A DNA stretch of 31,334 bases from CAJQQY01 sp964352225 (GCA_964352225.1 CAYGRM010000029.1:1-31334); one strand, 5' to 3'; shown: positions 1-8,659, counted from the first letter of the stretch. A program made the numbers and translations. The notes: generated by a model not told the origin, from the letters alone.

Positions 1-76
1 CCTATAAGTAAATGCCCCTACGTGAAATTAATTTTATCTAAAAAAAAATTAACTTTCTTTTGCTTCGAACCTTTAT

Positions 77-985
77 TTGAAAAATAGTAATTTGGGATTT
101 TTGAAAATAAAGAACAAACAATTGAAGCGATTCTTAAACAAATTAAATGAACCTTTTCCCGAATCAAAAACTATAAAAGAGAATTTTTTTAATGTTCTTG
201 GTGTGGGGGTTTTCATTACTTTATTCTTGTATTTCTTCCAAGTTGGGGGAATGAACTCATATTCAGGAAATGTATTTTTGATGTGCATGAACTTTGGAAT
301 AATCACAGTTGTGGTGGCGCTGATTTTTGACTTTTTTGTTCGATATATTTTAAAAATAAAAAGAGATGAACCTTCTTGGACATTAAAAAAATGGATTATT
401 CATATGTTTATTTTACTCATTCTAATTAGTTTGGGAAATTATGCATACTACGTTTATTTAGCTGGACTGGGGAATATCAGTTGGGCAGATTTTTGGGCAA
501 TGGGAATCTATACGGTTTCAGTTGGAATTTTCCCTGTGGTTTTTTCAGGTCTCTTGATCCAGATAAACTCGAGTAATCAAAATCAAGTTCAGGCGGAAGG
601 TTTAAAAACTAGTTTTCCCAAAGAAAATATTCACTATGAGGTTATTCATCTTTTTTCAGACAATAAAAATCAAGATTTTCAAATCCCAACCAATGATGTT
701 TTTTTCATTGAGGCCATGCAGAATTATGTTTCGGTATGTTATTACAAAGACGGTAAGATCCAAAAAGAACTGCTTCGGAATACAATCAAAAATATGGAGG
801 ATCAACTTGAAGCTACAGTTTTGATTCGTTGCCATCGCTCTTATATCGTAAATTCAGATTTAATTGAAAATGTAGAAGGAAATGCTCAAGGCCTAAGATT
901 GAGTTTAAAAAACTTAGAAGATTTTGAAGTTCCAGTTTCCCGAAAATATATCCCTGTATTAAAAAGTATTAAGGAGATAAAATGA
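77..985 (+). CDS. Membrane-anchored LytTR-family transcriptional regulator
   Basis: A DNA-binding regulator of about 302 aa. Residues 38-162 contain four hydrophobic segments (about 38-56, 66-90, 104-128, 138-162). After a polar linker, residues 203-299 form a LytTR domain, recognised by FFIEAMQNYVSV (209-220), RCHRSYIVN (251-259) and VPVSRKY (285-291). There is no receiver domain, so this is a one-component, membrane-tethered regulator rather than the output half of a two-component pair. The start is TTG at 77: an in-frame TAA lies at 50-52 and no ATG occurs before residue 59, which would delete the first helix. The gene is followed by a 269-bp gap carrying ~20-bp-spaced direct repeats and a DUF2306-like membrane gene, the likely target (inference). 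The signal it senses is unknown. Confidence 0.88.
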   Translation: MKNSNLGFLKIKNKQLKRFLNKLNEPFPESKTIKENFFNVLGVGVFITLFLYFFQVGGMNSYSGNVFLMCMNFGIITVVVALIFDFFVRYILKIKRDEPSWTLKKWIIHMFILLILISLGNYAYYVYLAGLGNISWADFWAMGIYTVSVGIFPVVFSGLLIQINSSNQNQVQAEGLKTSFPKENIHYEVIHLFSDNKNQDFQIPTNDVFFIEAMQNYVSVCYYKDGKIQKELLRNTIKNMEDQLEATVLIRCHRSYIVNSDLIENVEGNAQGLRLSLKNLEDFEVPVSRKYIPVLKSIKEIK

Positions 986-1131
986 AACATCCATTGCAAA
1001 CTCCTAAATGAACGTTTTCATCCTTTTTCATGTGGAGTATTTTTTTAATATTTCAAGGATTATAGTCGAATTTTATCTTAAAATATAAAAAGTATACTTC
1101 CTATAAAACAGAATATTCTTAATAAAATCCT

Positions 1132-1205
1132 GTCATACATCCCTTTTCCTTTTGTCATTCATCCCAAATGATGGTATTTATCCCGAATGGGTGGCATTCG
1201 TCACC
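1132..1205 (+). promoter_or_regulatory. Array of four ~20-bp-spaced direct repeats, probable LytTR operator
   Basis: Four imperfect copies of a 13-14-bp unit read TGTCATACATCCC (1131-1143), TGTCATTCATCCC (1153-1165), TGGTATTTATCCC (1172-1184) and TGGCATTCGTCACC (1192-1205). Start-to-start spacings are 22, 19 and 20 bp, about two helical turns. LytTR proteins bind pairs of ~10-bp direct repeats about 21 bp apart; the E. coli YpdB site GGCATTTCAT is strikingly similar (established knowledge). The array lies between a LytTR gene and the membrane gene at 1255, ending 13 bp before a -7 element. That is the right place for an activator. The assignment to the neighbouring regulator is inference. Confidence 0.6.
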
Positions 1206-1218
1206 TAAATCTGTTTTT

Positions 1219-1226
1219 TACTTTTG
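1219..1226 (+). promoter_or_regulatory. Bacteroidota -7 promoter element for the gene at 1255
   Basis: TACTTTTG fits the Bacteroidota -7 consensus TAnnTTTG and lies 28 bp before the ATG at 1255. No good TTTG -33 element is seen 19-21 bp upstream. The last repeat of the operator-like array occupies that zone, which suits an activator-dependent promoter. Confidence 0.5.
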
Positions 1227-1254
1227 CTTGAATTACATTTGAAGAAAAAAAATT

Positions 1255-1950
1255 ATGGAAGCATTTACAAAAGCTCTTTTAGGGATTCATGTATTCTCAG
1301 GGTTTACCAGTATCATCGTTTTTTGGATTCCTATTTTTCTAAAAAAAGGAAGTAAAAACCATATTTTAGTAGGTAAAATTTATGTCTTTTTTATGTGGAT
1401 CGTAGTGGTTTCGGCAGGATTATTAAGTATTAAAAATATACTAATTGGTGAATATGTGATGGCTGCATTCCTAGGTTTTTTAGCATTAATTACCGCCAAT
1501 CCATTATGGTACGGAATAGCTATTTTGAAAAATAAGCGAGGCATGAGTGAAAGTTACCGAAGAAAGCACATGATATTTAATGGCTTAATTACCATAGCTG
1601 GAGTTTTACTTTTTGCCTTTGGAATTTATCTAAAAGGTCAAAATGCCGGGGTTTTGATGTTGATCTTTGGTATACTTGGAATGACATCTGGGCGAGATGT
1701 TTTGGCCACTTATAGAGGAAAAAAGGAGCAATCAAGTTGGATTGTAGAACATATCTCTGGAATGTTAGTGAGTGGAATTGCTGCTTATACTGCTTTTGCG
1801 GTATTTGGAGGAAGTAATTTTTTCAGGGAGTATTTAACCGGTTATTGGTCAATTATTCCTTGGGTGATGCCAACAATCGTCGGGCTTATTATTATTAAAT
1901 ATTACAAGAAATCGTATTTGAAAAAAAGTAGCATCACCACAAGTTCCTAA
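1255..1950 (+). CDS. Seven-helix integral membrane protein, DUF2306-like
   Basis: A 231-aa polytopic membrane protein with about seven hydrophobic segments (roughly 7-29, 40-58, 67-90, 107-126, 130-146, 164-186, 198-215). The layout with H12 at the start of the first helix, a KKGSKNHILVGKIY loop (30-43) containing H36, and later H105 and H166 resembles the DUF2306 family of predicted bacterial membrane proteins, which carry conserved histidines at helix ends. Family assignment is by eye and moderate. No enzyme function can be read from it; histidines in such positions could bind haem or metal (inference). ATG at 1255 directly follows a purine-rich stretch. It sits downstream of a LytTR gene and a LytTR-like repeat array, so expression is probably controlled by that regulator. 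Confidence 0.7.
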   Translation: MEAFTKALLGIHVFSGFTSIIVFWIPIFLKKGSKNHILVGKIYVFFMWIVVVSAGLLSIKNILIGEYVMAAFLGFLALITANPLWYGIAILKNKRGMSESYRRKHMIFNGLITIAGVLLFAFGIYLKGQNAGVLMLIFGILGMTSGRDVLATYRGKKEQSSWIVEHISGMLVSGIAAYTAFAVFGGSNFFREYLTGYWSIIPWVMPTIVGLIIIKYYKKSYLKKSSITTSS

Positions 1951-2039
1951 TTACTTTTGGGATAATCACTTTAAGGCATGATGTTGGAAGGATTATATTA
2001 AGAGCATGTTTAAATTTTTACCGTCTTAAAAAACTTAAA

Positions 2040-2067
2040 CATACGCTAAACTAACAAAGCATACGCT
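2040..2067 (+). repeat. Pair of CATACGCT direct repeats with 20-bp period
   Basis: CATACGCT occurs at 2040-2047 and again at 2060-2067, exactly 20 bp apart and 33 bp before the GTG start at 2100. The spacing and the CATACG core resemble the array at 1132-1205 (CATTCGTC, CATACATC), so this may be a second two-half-site regulator target. Chance cannot be excluded with only two 8-bp copies. Confidence 0.3.
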
Positions 2068-2099
2068 CAGTAAATCACGAAATCCCTAAATTTCATACT

Positions 2100-3098
2100 G
2101 TGAAAAAGCTAATTTTAATCATCTTTTTTCTAGCGTCATATCTGTTTAGCCTTGGACAAATGTCTATGCCTAAACAGCCCAACTTTTCATCAAAAAAACC
2201 TCTACCTAAAGCTTACTACTTTTCTGATTGGAGTATTGGATTGTCCTTAAAATCATCTGCAGAAATTATTTTTTCCAATTTAGATTATTCAAATAGCTAT
2301 GAATTTAACTACAAACCCAAATTCTCCTATGAAGTAGAATTATTCATTGAACGAAAAATAAGTTACAATAACTGGGTATGGGTAAGTGGCATTAATTTTC
2401 ATAGTATCTCATTTGAATATGATCATCAATTTCCAATTACTTTTTTAAAAACTGGAAATCCATTAAATGACGGAACGTTTTTCAATCAATATGATTTATC
2501 TATTGATAATCCGTTTGAGCAAATGAATTTTATAGCAACTGCTGAATACTCCATGTTTGATGATGAAGATGATTATCAAGATAATGAGGAATTAAACTTT
2601 AGAGTGTCTTCGGTAAATAGTATTCAATATTTAGGATTACCATTAGCAATAAAGAAAGAATTTGGCTACCAAAAATTAAGATTTTCTGCCAAAGGTGGAA
2701 TCGAGCCAGCGCTCATGATCCAATCGAAAATAGATTATAACAGATACCACCAATCGGGTTTTCATGTGGAAGGCAATCGACCAAATTATAAAAGTAATAG
2801 AATAGAAAGTGTGGAAATCCCTAGGGTACAGTTGACGAATTTAGAGGTGATTTCTCAAACTAGTAATTTAAGAAACTTTCAACTCAATGGATTTGTAAAT
2901 ATTGGATTATTGCATACTTATAAGTACCATACCTTTTTTTTGGAGGCTGAGTATAAACGTAGTTTGTCTGCTTTTTCTCAGAAGAAATCGGATGCGAGTT
3001 ATTTAAATAATTTTGGCTTTAGAACAGGGTTTATCAAAAGGTTTGAGGAGAGTAAAGTGCTTGACCTTACTCACCCTAAGAAAATCTTTAAATGGTAA
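2100..3098 (+). CDS. Outer-membrane beta-barrel-like secreted protein
   Basis: A 332-aa protein with a clear signal peptide (MKKLILIIFFLASYLFSLGQ, cleavage about residue 20). The mature part is rich in alternating polar/aromatic stretches separated by short acidic or Asn/Ser loops, for example near WVWVSGINFHSISFEYDH and LGLPLAIKKEFGYQKLRFSAKG, as in PorT-like small outer-membrane barrels of Bacteroidota. The end (FGFRTGFIKRF...) has the look of a final barrel strand. Start is GTG at 2100, chosen because it places the signal peptide at the very N terminus. The function is not known; it may be a structural or assembly protein of the outer membrane. It converges with the gene ending at 3173 and shares a hairpin with it. 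Confidence 0.72.
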   Translation: MKKLILIIFFLASYLFSLGQMSMPKQPNFSSKKPLPKAYYFSDWSIGLSLKSSAEIIFSNLDYSNSYEFNYKPKFSYEVELFIERKISYNNWVWVSGINFHSISFEYDHQFPITFLKTGNPLNDGTFFNQYDLSIDNPFEQMNFIATAEYSMFDDEDDYQDNEELNFRVSSVNSIQYLGLPLAIKKEFGYQKLRFSAKGGIEPALMIQSKIDYNRYHQSGFHVEGNRPNYKSNRIESVEIPRVQLTNLEVISQTSNLRNFQLNGFVNIGLLHTYKYHTFFLEAEYKRSLSAFSQKKSDASYLNNFGFRTGFIKRFEESKVLDLTHPKKIFKW

Positions 3099-3121
3099 AT
3101 ACATATATATGCGTGAATTTT

Positions 3122-3167
3122 AAAATCATCTACCATGAACTTATAGTGGATCACGGTAGATGATTTT
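3122..3167. terminator. Bidirectional hairpin terminator between convergent genes
   Basis: AAAATCATCTACC (3122-3134) pairs perfectly with GGTAGATGATTTT (3155-3167), a 13-bp stem with a 20-nt loop, followed on the plus strand by CTTTTTT. It begins 23 nt after the stop at 3098 and ends 5 nt from the minus-strand stop at 3173, so it probably terminates both genes. Confidence 0.75.
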
Positions 3168-3172
3168 CTTTT

Positions 3173-6100
3173 TTATCGAATCAAAGTAACATCCTTACTC
3201 TCTGATATTATTTCACCATCAGGAAATTCCAATACGATCATATATGCGTAAACTTCGGAAGGAGCTGGTTGACCATCAATATTTCCGTCCCATCCATGAT
3301 CAACTAAACCGCTACCATCATGAACTTTTTGTCCCCAACGATTGAATACTTTAAATTCAGTTATCTTAATATTGTCTCCATTTAAGATAACTTCAAATCT
3401 ATCATTTAATCCATCTCCATCAGGAGTAAATACATTTGGAATTTGGTAATCAGGGCCGGTTACATCGATAGTAATTTGGTCAGTATCAGAACATCCAAAT
3501 TGATCTGTAACTGTAATTGAATAAGTTTCTCCATCTAGATTAATTGGGGATACTATTTCTGTATTTGATATTCCTCCGGTACTCCACAGATAAGTAATAT
3601 TATTTGCAGGATTGGTTTCAACAGTTAAAGTCGTCATATTCCCTTGTGCAATTTCACCGTCAGGATCTGCAACCAAACTGGTAATTTCAACGCCTGCTTC
3701 TACGGTAACGGTAACTATTTCGTCTACCGCAGGACAATTATTATCATCAACAAATGTAACTGTATATTCAGTTGTCTGACTTAATGGACCTGTCTCTAAA
3801 TTTTCGCCTGTCGTACCTCCTGGTAGCCAAGTAAATGTTCCTGAAACATTGGCTGAAGCCGTCAGAGTAGTTTCCATTTCTTCACAAATCGTAACATCAT
3901 CTACCGTAATAATTGGAGCTGGGTTTACTGTAATGGTAAATGATTCTTCGACAATACAATCACCTCGAGTTGCAATCAAAGTATAAATTGTAGTTTCTGT
4001 AGGAGTGAAGATATTATTTGCTAATATTGGATTTCCAACCCCCGTAATGGGAGCCCATTGGTATGTAATATCATCAGCAGTAATAATATCCAAAATAAGA
4101 ACTTGCTCTCCCGCACAAATAGTCGTATCACTTTGTTCAGGAATAAAGGGAGCTGCAACTGTAGATATAGTTACACTATCAATTACAGGATTAGGGCATT
4201 GAGCGTTGGTCACCTCCAAATAATAGGTAGTGGTCTCGGTTGGAGAAACACTTGGATTTGATTCATCGGAATTCAAAGATCCATTACTGGAAGTCCATGT
4301 ATAATTTACATCGGTCATAGTAGGCCCACCAAGGTTAATATTATCTCCCGCACAAAGAATTGTATTCTCTGCAATATCATAGGAAGGTGCAGAAACTGCT
4401 AAAACGGTAACAATAACTGTATCCATATCAGAACAATCAGGAGTCGAAGCGGTAGCAATAAATTCATAATCGCCCGCAGGTAATGCGGTCGTATTTAAAA
4501 TAGGATTTGCGCAATCTGTGCAACTTAATGAACCAGCAAAACCTGTCCACTCCCAAGTTACATCTACTAAATTACTTTGTGCTCCCAAAGCCACAGTTTC
4601 ACCTTCACACAACGTAACATCACTCCCAGCATCAATCACCATAAAGGCTACATCCACCGATAAGGTATCCACAAAACATGCTCCCGTAATTTCAACTTGA
4701 TAAGTCATTGGGCCATTTACGACTACGGTTGGGTTTGGACAATCGGTACAACTTAATCCATCAGTAGGAAACCAATTATACAACGATCCTCCTGAGGCTT
4801 CCAAAACAAATGGCGCTCCAGGACAAGCAGCTACATCTTGAGATATCGTCAAATTAGCGGCATTAGGATCAAGTACACCTGGCGTAGTTGAAGAAAAATC
4901 CATAGAAATTCCTCCTCCCTGAATGCTTCCACCAAAATCATTGACTAAAACCAAATACCATTGTCCTTCTACAACTGGCAAAGTCGAAACAAAACCATCT
5001 CCTCCTGCTCCTTCTAAATTATCTGTAACGGGTGTTCCAGTAAATGGACTTTCATCGACTAATCCAGTAGTAGTTTGGGTACCGGCCCAAGTACTTCTAG
5101 CTGGTTGATTATTTTTCATAAAATCACAAATATCTGCTTCATCTGCGATTGGGCCCCATACATTTATATCAATATCAGATGCTTCAAAAACACTTCCAGG
5201 GCTAGCTAAAAATCCAAAATTTCCATCCGCTTGTGCTTGGAAAGTAAACCAGGTAAAATGCCCTTGACCTATTCCTCCCCAGCCTCCATCATTTACTCCT
5301 GGAATAAAACACTCTGGTTCGTCGGTCATTTGTTGATCTACTTGAATGATGGAAGGAAGATTTCCACAACCATTTATCGAAAGAGCATCATCACAATTTG
5401 CGGCAGGTGGCAAGGCAACTGGACAAGTAGTGGTATCAATAAAAATATCAAAATCGGTACAGGCAGTTGCATTATCAACTACAAAATAATAGGTTCCAGC
5501 TAATTCTAAGTAAGCTGATGCTATCGTGGCAGTATCACTTGCTAAACTAGATGCAGCTCCAATACAATTAAAGGCATCCTCTGGACAAGCATCATAAATG
5601 GAAATCCCAGTATTTGCTCCAACTCCAACCAACTCGACAGTAATACATTCATCCCCCGGAGAATCATAAGTAAAAATATAATCTTCCCCTCCCAACAAAT
5701 TTAATCCAAACGGACAAGGGCCAAATGTTTGAGAATTAAACGTGCCACAAGTAGTTAACCCATTCATATCAAATGGCAAACTTGGAATTACCTCAGGGTT
5801 AGCACATGTAATAAAAGTATTATCACAATCATCAGTCGTACATTCCCAAGTCAATTCAAAACCAGCTTGAGTCACAGAACCATCTGAAGTGAATCCAATG
5901 GTCACACAATCAGAATCTAATCCAAAAGAAGTCGCACCACTTCCTCCAGTAATATTTAAAAATACTGGAGCAGCCGTGCTATTCCCAGCATAAAAGGTCA
6001 AATTATCAAAGTTGTTTTCAATATTTGCACTTATCAAATCTATATTTATACAGGAATGTGGATCAGAAGGACAAATCGTAAATGTATTGTTTTCTCCATT

Positions 6101-6715
6101 CGAATAAGTTGCATCAGGCCCACCTGAATCATACAAAGTTCCCGAACAAAATGAAACTAGATCAGTATCTCCCATATTAAATTCCACATCTGGTTCCTTG
6201 ATACACAAAACAAAATCTCCCCAATTCGGTGATGCCGAAGCAGACCAATCTTCCACTCTTAAGTAATAAGTAAAACCAGGAGTCAATCCAAGCAACAATA
6301 TTTCCAAACTATTTTCTCCTGCTAGTGCCGCTACACAATCCAATTCTTCTAACCCATCAATCGAACAGTCTCCTCTATAAATAGCCATTTGAGGTTGTAA
6401 TATTTCCCCGTTGGGACCATCCACCGCATCCAATTCAATTTGAACATCAACCAAACTGCCATCGGCTGGAATATCAAATGAAAACCAAACATCTGCATCT
6501 GGTGCACTTCCATTAAAACAAGAAGGAATATTTCCATTGGTCGTAGAAGAAATTACACTTGCGGTAGCCAATACATTATTAAAGGTATCTAAAACAGGGC
6601 AAATTGGAGCCTCACCTAAATTAATCAAAGTAGCACATTCATCATTGGATGGCTGTGCAAAAAGTATAATATGTGTAAAAAAGAAAAAAAGGAAAGGTAG
6701 TATTCGTATCATCAT
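3173..6715 (-). CDS. Large modular secreted protein with T9SS type B (gliding motility-associated) C-terminal domain
   Basis: An 1180-aa surface or secreted protein. Order of parts: signal peptide (1-20); a cysteine-containing beta domain (about 24-175) opening with NDECATL and holding DVWFSF; a CUB-like domain (about 180-292) with LYDSGGPDATYSNGEN and SDGSVTQAGFELTW; a third cysteine-bearing beta domain (about 293-433); a fourth (about 434-620) with EGAGGDGFVS near 567-576; then about six Ig/PKD-like modules with CxG and W motifs (about 620-1088). The C-terminal domain (about 1090-1180) has IPNVFTPDGDGLND, FKVFNRWGQ and HGWDGN, the TIGR04131/CHU_C pattern that directs export by T9SS and anchoring on the cell surface (established for the family). 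No catalytic domain is visible, so an adhesive or matrix role is inferred. The start codon lies in a divergent region shared with the gene at 6857. Confidence 0.9.
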   Translation of the reverse strand: MMIRILPFLFFFFTHIILFAQPSNDECATLINLGEAPICPVLDTFNNVLATASVISSTTNGNIPSCFNGSAPDADVWFSFDIPADGSLVDVQIELDAVDGPNGEILQPQMAIYRGDCSIDGLEELDCVAALAGENSLEILLLGLTPGFTYYLRVEDWSASASPNWGDFVLCIKEPDVEFNMGDTDLVSFCSGTLYDSGGPDATYSNGENNTFTICPSDPHSCINIDLISANIENNFDNLTFYAGNSTAAPVFLNITGGSGATSFGLDSDCVTIGFTSDGSVTQAGFELTWECTTDDCDNTFITCANPEVIPSLPFDMNGLTTCGTFNSQTFGPCPFGLNLLGGEDYIFTYDSPGDECITVELVGVGANTGISIYDACPEDAFNCIGAASSLASDTATIASAYLELAGTYYFVVDNATACTDFDIFIDTTTCPVALPPAANCDDALSINGCGNLPSIIQVDQQMTDEPECFIPGVNDGGWGGIGQGHFTWFTFQAQADGNFGFLASPGSVFEASDIDINVWGPIADEADICDFMKNNQPARSTWAGTQTTTGLVDESPFTGTPVTDNLEGAGGDGFVSTLPVVEGQWYLVLVNDFGGSIQGGGISMDFSSTTPGVLDPNAANLTISQDVAACPGAPFVLEASGGSLYNWFPTDGLSCTDCPNPTVVVNGPMTYQVEITGACFVDTLSVDVAFMVIDAGSDVTLCEGETVALGAQSNLVDVTWEWTGFAGSLSCTDCANPILNTTALPAGDYEFIATASTPDCSDMDTVIVTVLAVSAPSYDIAENTILCAGDNINLGGPTMTDVNYTWTSSNGSLNSDESNPSVSPTETTTYYLEVTNAQCPNPVIDSVTISTVAAPFIPEQSDTTICAGEQVLILDIITADDITYQWAPITGVGNPILANNIFTPTETTIYTLIATRGDCIVEESFTITVNPAPIITVDDVTICEEMETTLTASANVSGTFTWLPGGTTGENLETGPLSQTTEYTVTFVDDNNCPAVDEIVTVTVEAGVEITSLVADPDGEIAQGNMTTLTVETNPANNITYLWSTGGISNTEIVSPINLDGETYSITVTDQFGCSDTDQITIDVTGPDYQIPNVFTPDGDGLNDRFEVILNGDNIKITEFKVFNRWGQKVHDGSGLVDHGWDGNIDGQPAPSEVYAYMIVLEFPDGEIISESKDVTLIR

Positions 6716-6832
6716 ATATTTTTTTCTAAAGATATATTTATATATGAATTCTTCGAGAGATAGAGATTCTTTTTTTTGTAAAATTTTTACTTTTGGTCAA
6801 AAAGAAAAAACAAGAATTTCATTTTAAAAAAT

Positions 6833-6840
6833 TACTTTTG
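6833..6840 (+). promoter_or_regulatory. Candidate -7 element (TACTTTTG) for the gene at 6857
   Basis: TACTTTTG matches TAnnTTTG and lies 16 bp before the ATG at 6857. A second identical TACTTTTG occurs at 6788-6795. No convincing -33 TTTG is present at the usual distance from either copy. On the opposite strand TATCTTTA, near 6725-6735, may serve the divergent 1180-aa gene. Confidence 0.4.
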
Positions 6841-6856
6841 CAAAAAAATAAAAATT

Positions 6857-7903
6857 ATGCATAAGCTTACTTTTCTAATTCTTTCTTTGGCTGTTTTTAC
6901 TTCGGTTCTTAGTTGTAAAATAAAAAAAACACCAACTGAAGTTATTACTCAAAAAGATTTCAGAATTGGTTTTTATAATGTTGAAAACCTTTTTGACACC
7001 ATCGATATTGAGGGGAAAGCAGATGAAGAATTTACTCCTCAATCCAAAAGCAAATGGAATACCGAACGCTACTATAAAAAGTTAAATGACTTAGCCAAAG
7101 TCGTTGACGCTATGAATTACCCTGCTATTTTAGGTTTATGTGAAGTTGAAAATGCAACAGTACTGAAAGATTTTATTTCTGAGACTAGTTTGAAAAATCA
7201 TAATTATGGTTACGTTCATTTTGAGTCTCCAGACTTTCGAGGTATTGATGTAGCGATGATTTATCAAAAAAGAATTTTCCAAGTTTTAGATTCGGAAACG
7301 ATTGAAATTAATTTTCCGAAATCAATCATTGGTGAAGAAACTTACACCACTCGAGAAATATTACATGTAAAAGGAATTTTTGCTCAACGAGATACTCTTC
7401 ATCTTTTTATCAATCATTTCCCATCTCGAAGAGGTGGCTTAGAAGCCAGCGAACCAAAAAGAACTTATGTCGCTGAACAATTAATGAAATCAGTTAATAT
7501 GGTTTTTTCAAAAAATAATCATGCTAACATTTTGTTGATGGGAGACTTCAATGACGAACCTGATAACAATAGTATTACAAAAACTATCGGAGCTCAACCA
7601 TTGCCTAGCAGTAGCTCTACTTCAAGTCTGATTAATTGTGCTTATGAGCTGGACCAAATGAAAAAGGGTACTTATAATTACCGAGGCGATTGGAATATGT
7701 TGGATCAAATTATTGTTTCGAATGCGATGCTTCAAAAAGACGGTAAACTAAAAATTGGGGAGTTTCAAATTTTTCAAAAAGAATGGATGATGTATAAAAG
7801 TGATAAGTATGGTTTAACTCCAAATCGAACTTATGGTGGACCTAATTATTATGGTGGAATTTCTGACCATTTGCCAGTTTTTGTGGAGATTAGAGTTGAT
7901 TAA
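6857..7903 (+). CDS. Endonuclease/exonuclease/phosphatase-fold lipoprotein
   Basis: A 348-aa envelope protein with a lipoprotein signal peptide: hydrophobic residues 4-18, then a lipobox VLSC with lipidated Cys20. The rest is an EEP (DNase I-like) domain. Catalytic-type motifs are visible in order: GFYNVENLFD (Asn41), GLCEVEN (Glu96), Asp131 in GIDVAMIY, INHFPSRRGG (His187), LMGDFNDEP (Asp230, Asn232), Asp283 in DWNMLDQ, and the terminal ISDHLPVF (Asp337-His338). All expected acidic and histidine ligands are present, so it should be an active metal-dependent phosphodiesterase or phosphatase outside the cytoplasm. Whether it acts on DNA, lipids or another phosphoester cannot be told. It is transcribed alone, divergent from the T9SS substrate gene, and ends before a strong hairpin. 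Confidence 0.88.
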   Translation: MHKLTFLILSLAVFTSVLSCKIKKTPTEVITQKDFRIGFYNVENLFDTIDIEGKADEEFTPQSKSKWNTERYYKKLNDLAKVVDAMNYPAILGLCEVENATVLKDFISETSLKNHNYGYVHFESPDFRGIDVAMIYQKRIFQVLDSETIEINFPKSIIGEETYTTREILHVKGIFAQRDTLHLFINHFPSRRGGLEASEPKRTYVAEQLMKSVNMVFSKNNHANILLMGDFNDEPDNNSITKTIGAQPLPSSSSTSSLINCAYELDQMKKGTYNYRGDWNMLDQIIVSNAMLQKDGKLKIGEFQIFQKEWMMYKSDKYGLTPNRTYGGPNYYGGISDHLPVFVEIRVD

Positions 7904-7924
7904 AACACTAGTTGATTTATCTTT

Positions 7925-7965
7925 TTTTCGCACACTTAGATCCTTAGACACTAAGTGTGCGAAAA
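7925..7965. terminator. 15-bp perfect hairpin between convergent genes
   Basis: TTTTCGCACACTTAG (7925-7939) pairs with CTAAGTGTGCGAAAA (7951-7965) around an 11-nt loop, 21 nt after the stop at 7903. The T4/A4 ends of the stem allow it to act in both directions for the converging genes at 6857-7903 and 8015-8659. Confidence 0.65.
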
Positions 7966-8014
7966 TTCAAGTTTAATTTTTTACACAATGCACTTACCTT
8001 CATATAAAATAATA

Positions 8015-8659
8015 TTAATAATATTTTTGAGACATCCTTTCATATTGTCCTCTTACATAATCTGAGTTAAAAAACTTTTTTTCTTCAAGCAGTTTTACTA
8101 ATCTTTCCTCTACTTTTTCATCATCAAAATACAATCGCTTTATATAATAGATAAGGGGAACAATGACAGGTGAAGGATTTTGTGCATGAGCATTAGCTTC
8201 TTGAAGTGTCTTAAAACAAAATTCAACAGATGGCAAATGCTTTATCCCTTTTTCTCCAATATCAGCTAAAAAAGAGATCATAAAATAAAAACTACCAGAC
8301 TCTTTATCATAAGCTCTAGCCATCATATACATATTATCAATTTTTTCATTAAGAATATTTTCAAACTTTTCTGATTCAAGTATTATTTCAAACAGTATCC
8401 AGACCTTACTCCCTTTCCCAAAATTTTCTATCATATAAGAATCAATTGTAGCGGAATATAAATCTAAACTATCTATTAGGGACAACTTACTAATTATTGG
8501 TTGCCTTTTAATATATTCAGGGCCAACATGTGTGATTTGATATAATAAAGATTGGTAATCAAGAATTTCATTTAATTTGACTTTTCTATAGTCACTCTCT
8601 TGGCAGAATCCTAATAATGGAATTAAGAGGAGTAAAATTTTTAATATTAGTTTTTTCAT
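8015..8659 (-). CDS. Secreted hypothetical protein, mostly helical
   Basis: A 214-aa protein not recognised as a known family. Residues 1-20 (MKKLILKILLLLIPLLGFCQ) are a good signal peptide with a cysteine near the cleavage point (FCQES); the residues around it do not form a convincing lipobox. The mature part is charged and probably alpha-helical, with leucine/lysine/glutamate-rich segments, for example residues 180-200 (VEERLVKLLEEKKFF), possibly an all-helical repeat fold. There is no enzyme motif. It lies 57 bp downstream of the tamB-like gene on the same strand, so it may be cotranscribed with it, and converges with the EEP lipoprotein gene. The start ATG at 8659 is set by the signal peptide. 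Confidence 0.6.
   Translation of the reverse strand: MKKLILKILLLLIPLLGFCQESDYRKVKLNEILDYQSLLYQITHVGPEYIKRQPIISKLSLIDSLDLYSATIDSYMIENFGKGSKVWILFEIILESEKFENILNEKIDNMYMMARAYDKESGSFYFMISFLADIGEKGIKHLPSVEFCFKTLQEANAHAQNPSPVIVPLIYYIKRLYFDDEKVEERLVKLLEEKKFFNSDYVRGQYERMSQKYY

Noticed and set aside
2006..2042. Inverted repeat ATGTTTAA/TTAAACAT as a terminator after the DUF2306-like gene
   Set aside because: It has only 8 A/T-rich base pairs with a 21-nt loop and no T-run, so it is too weak to call.
4005..5503. Several plus-strand open frames inside the 1180-aa gene
   Set aside because: All are antisense to the T9SS substrate, lack recognisable features and overlap its conserved Ig-like modules.
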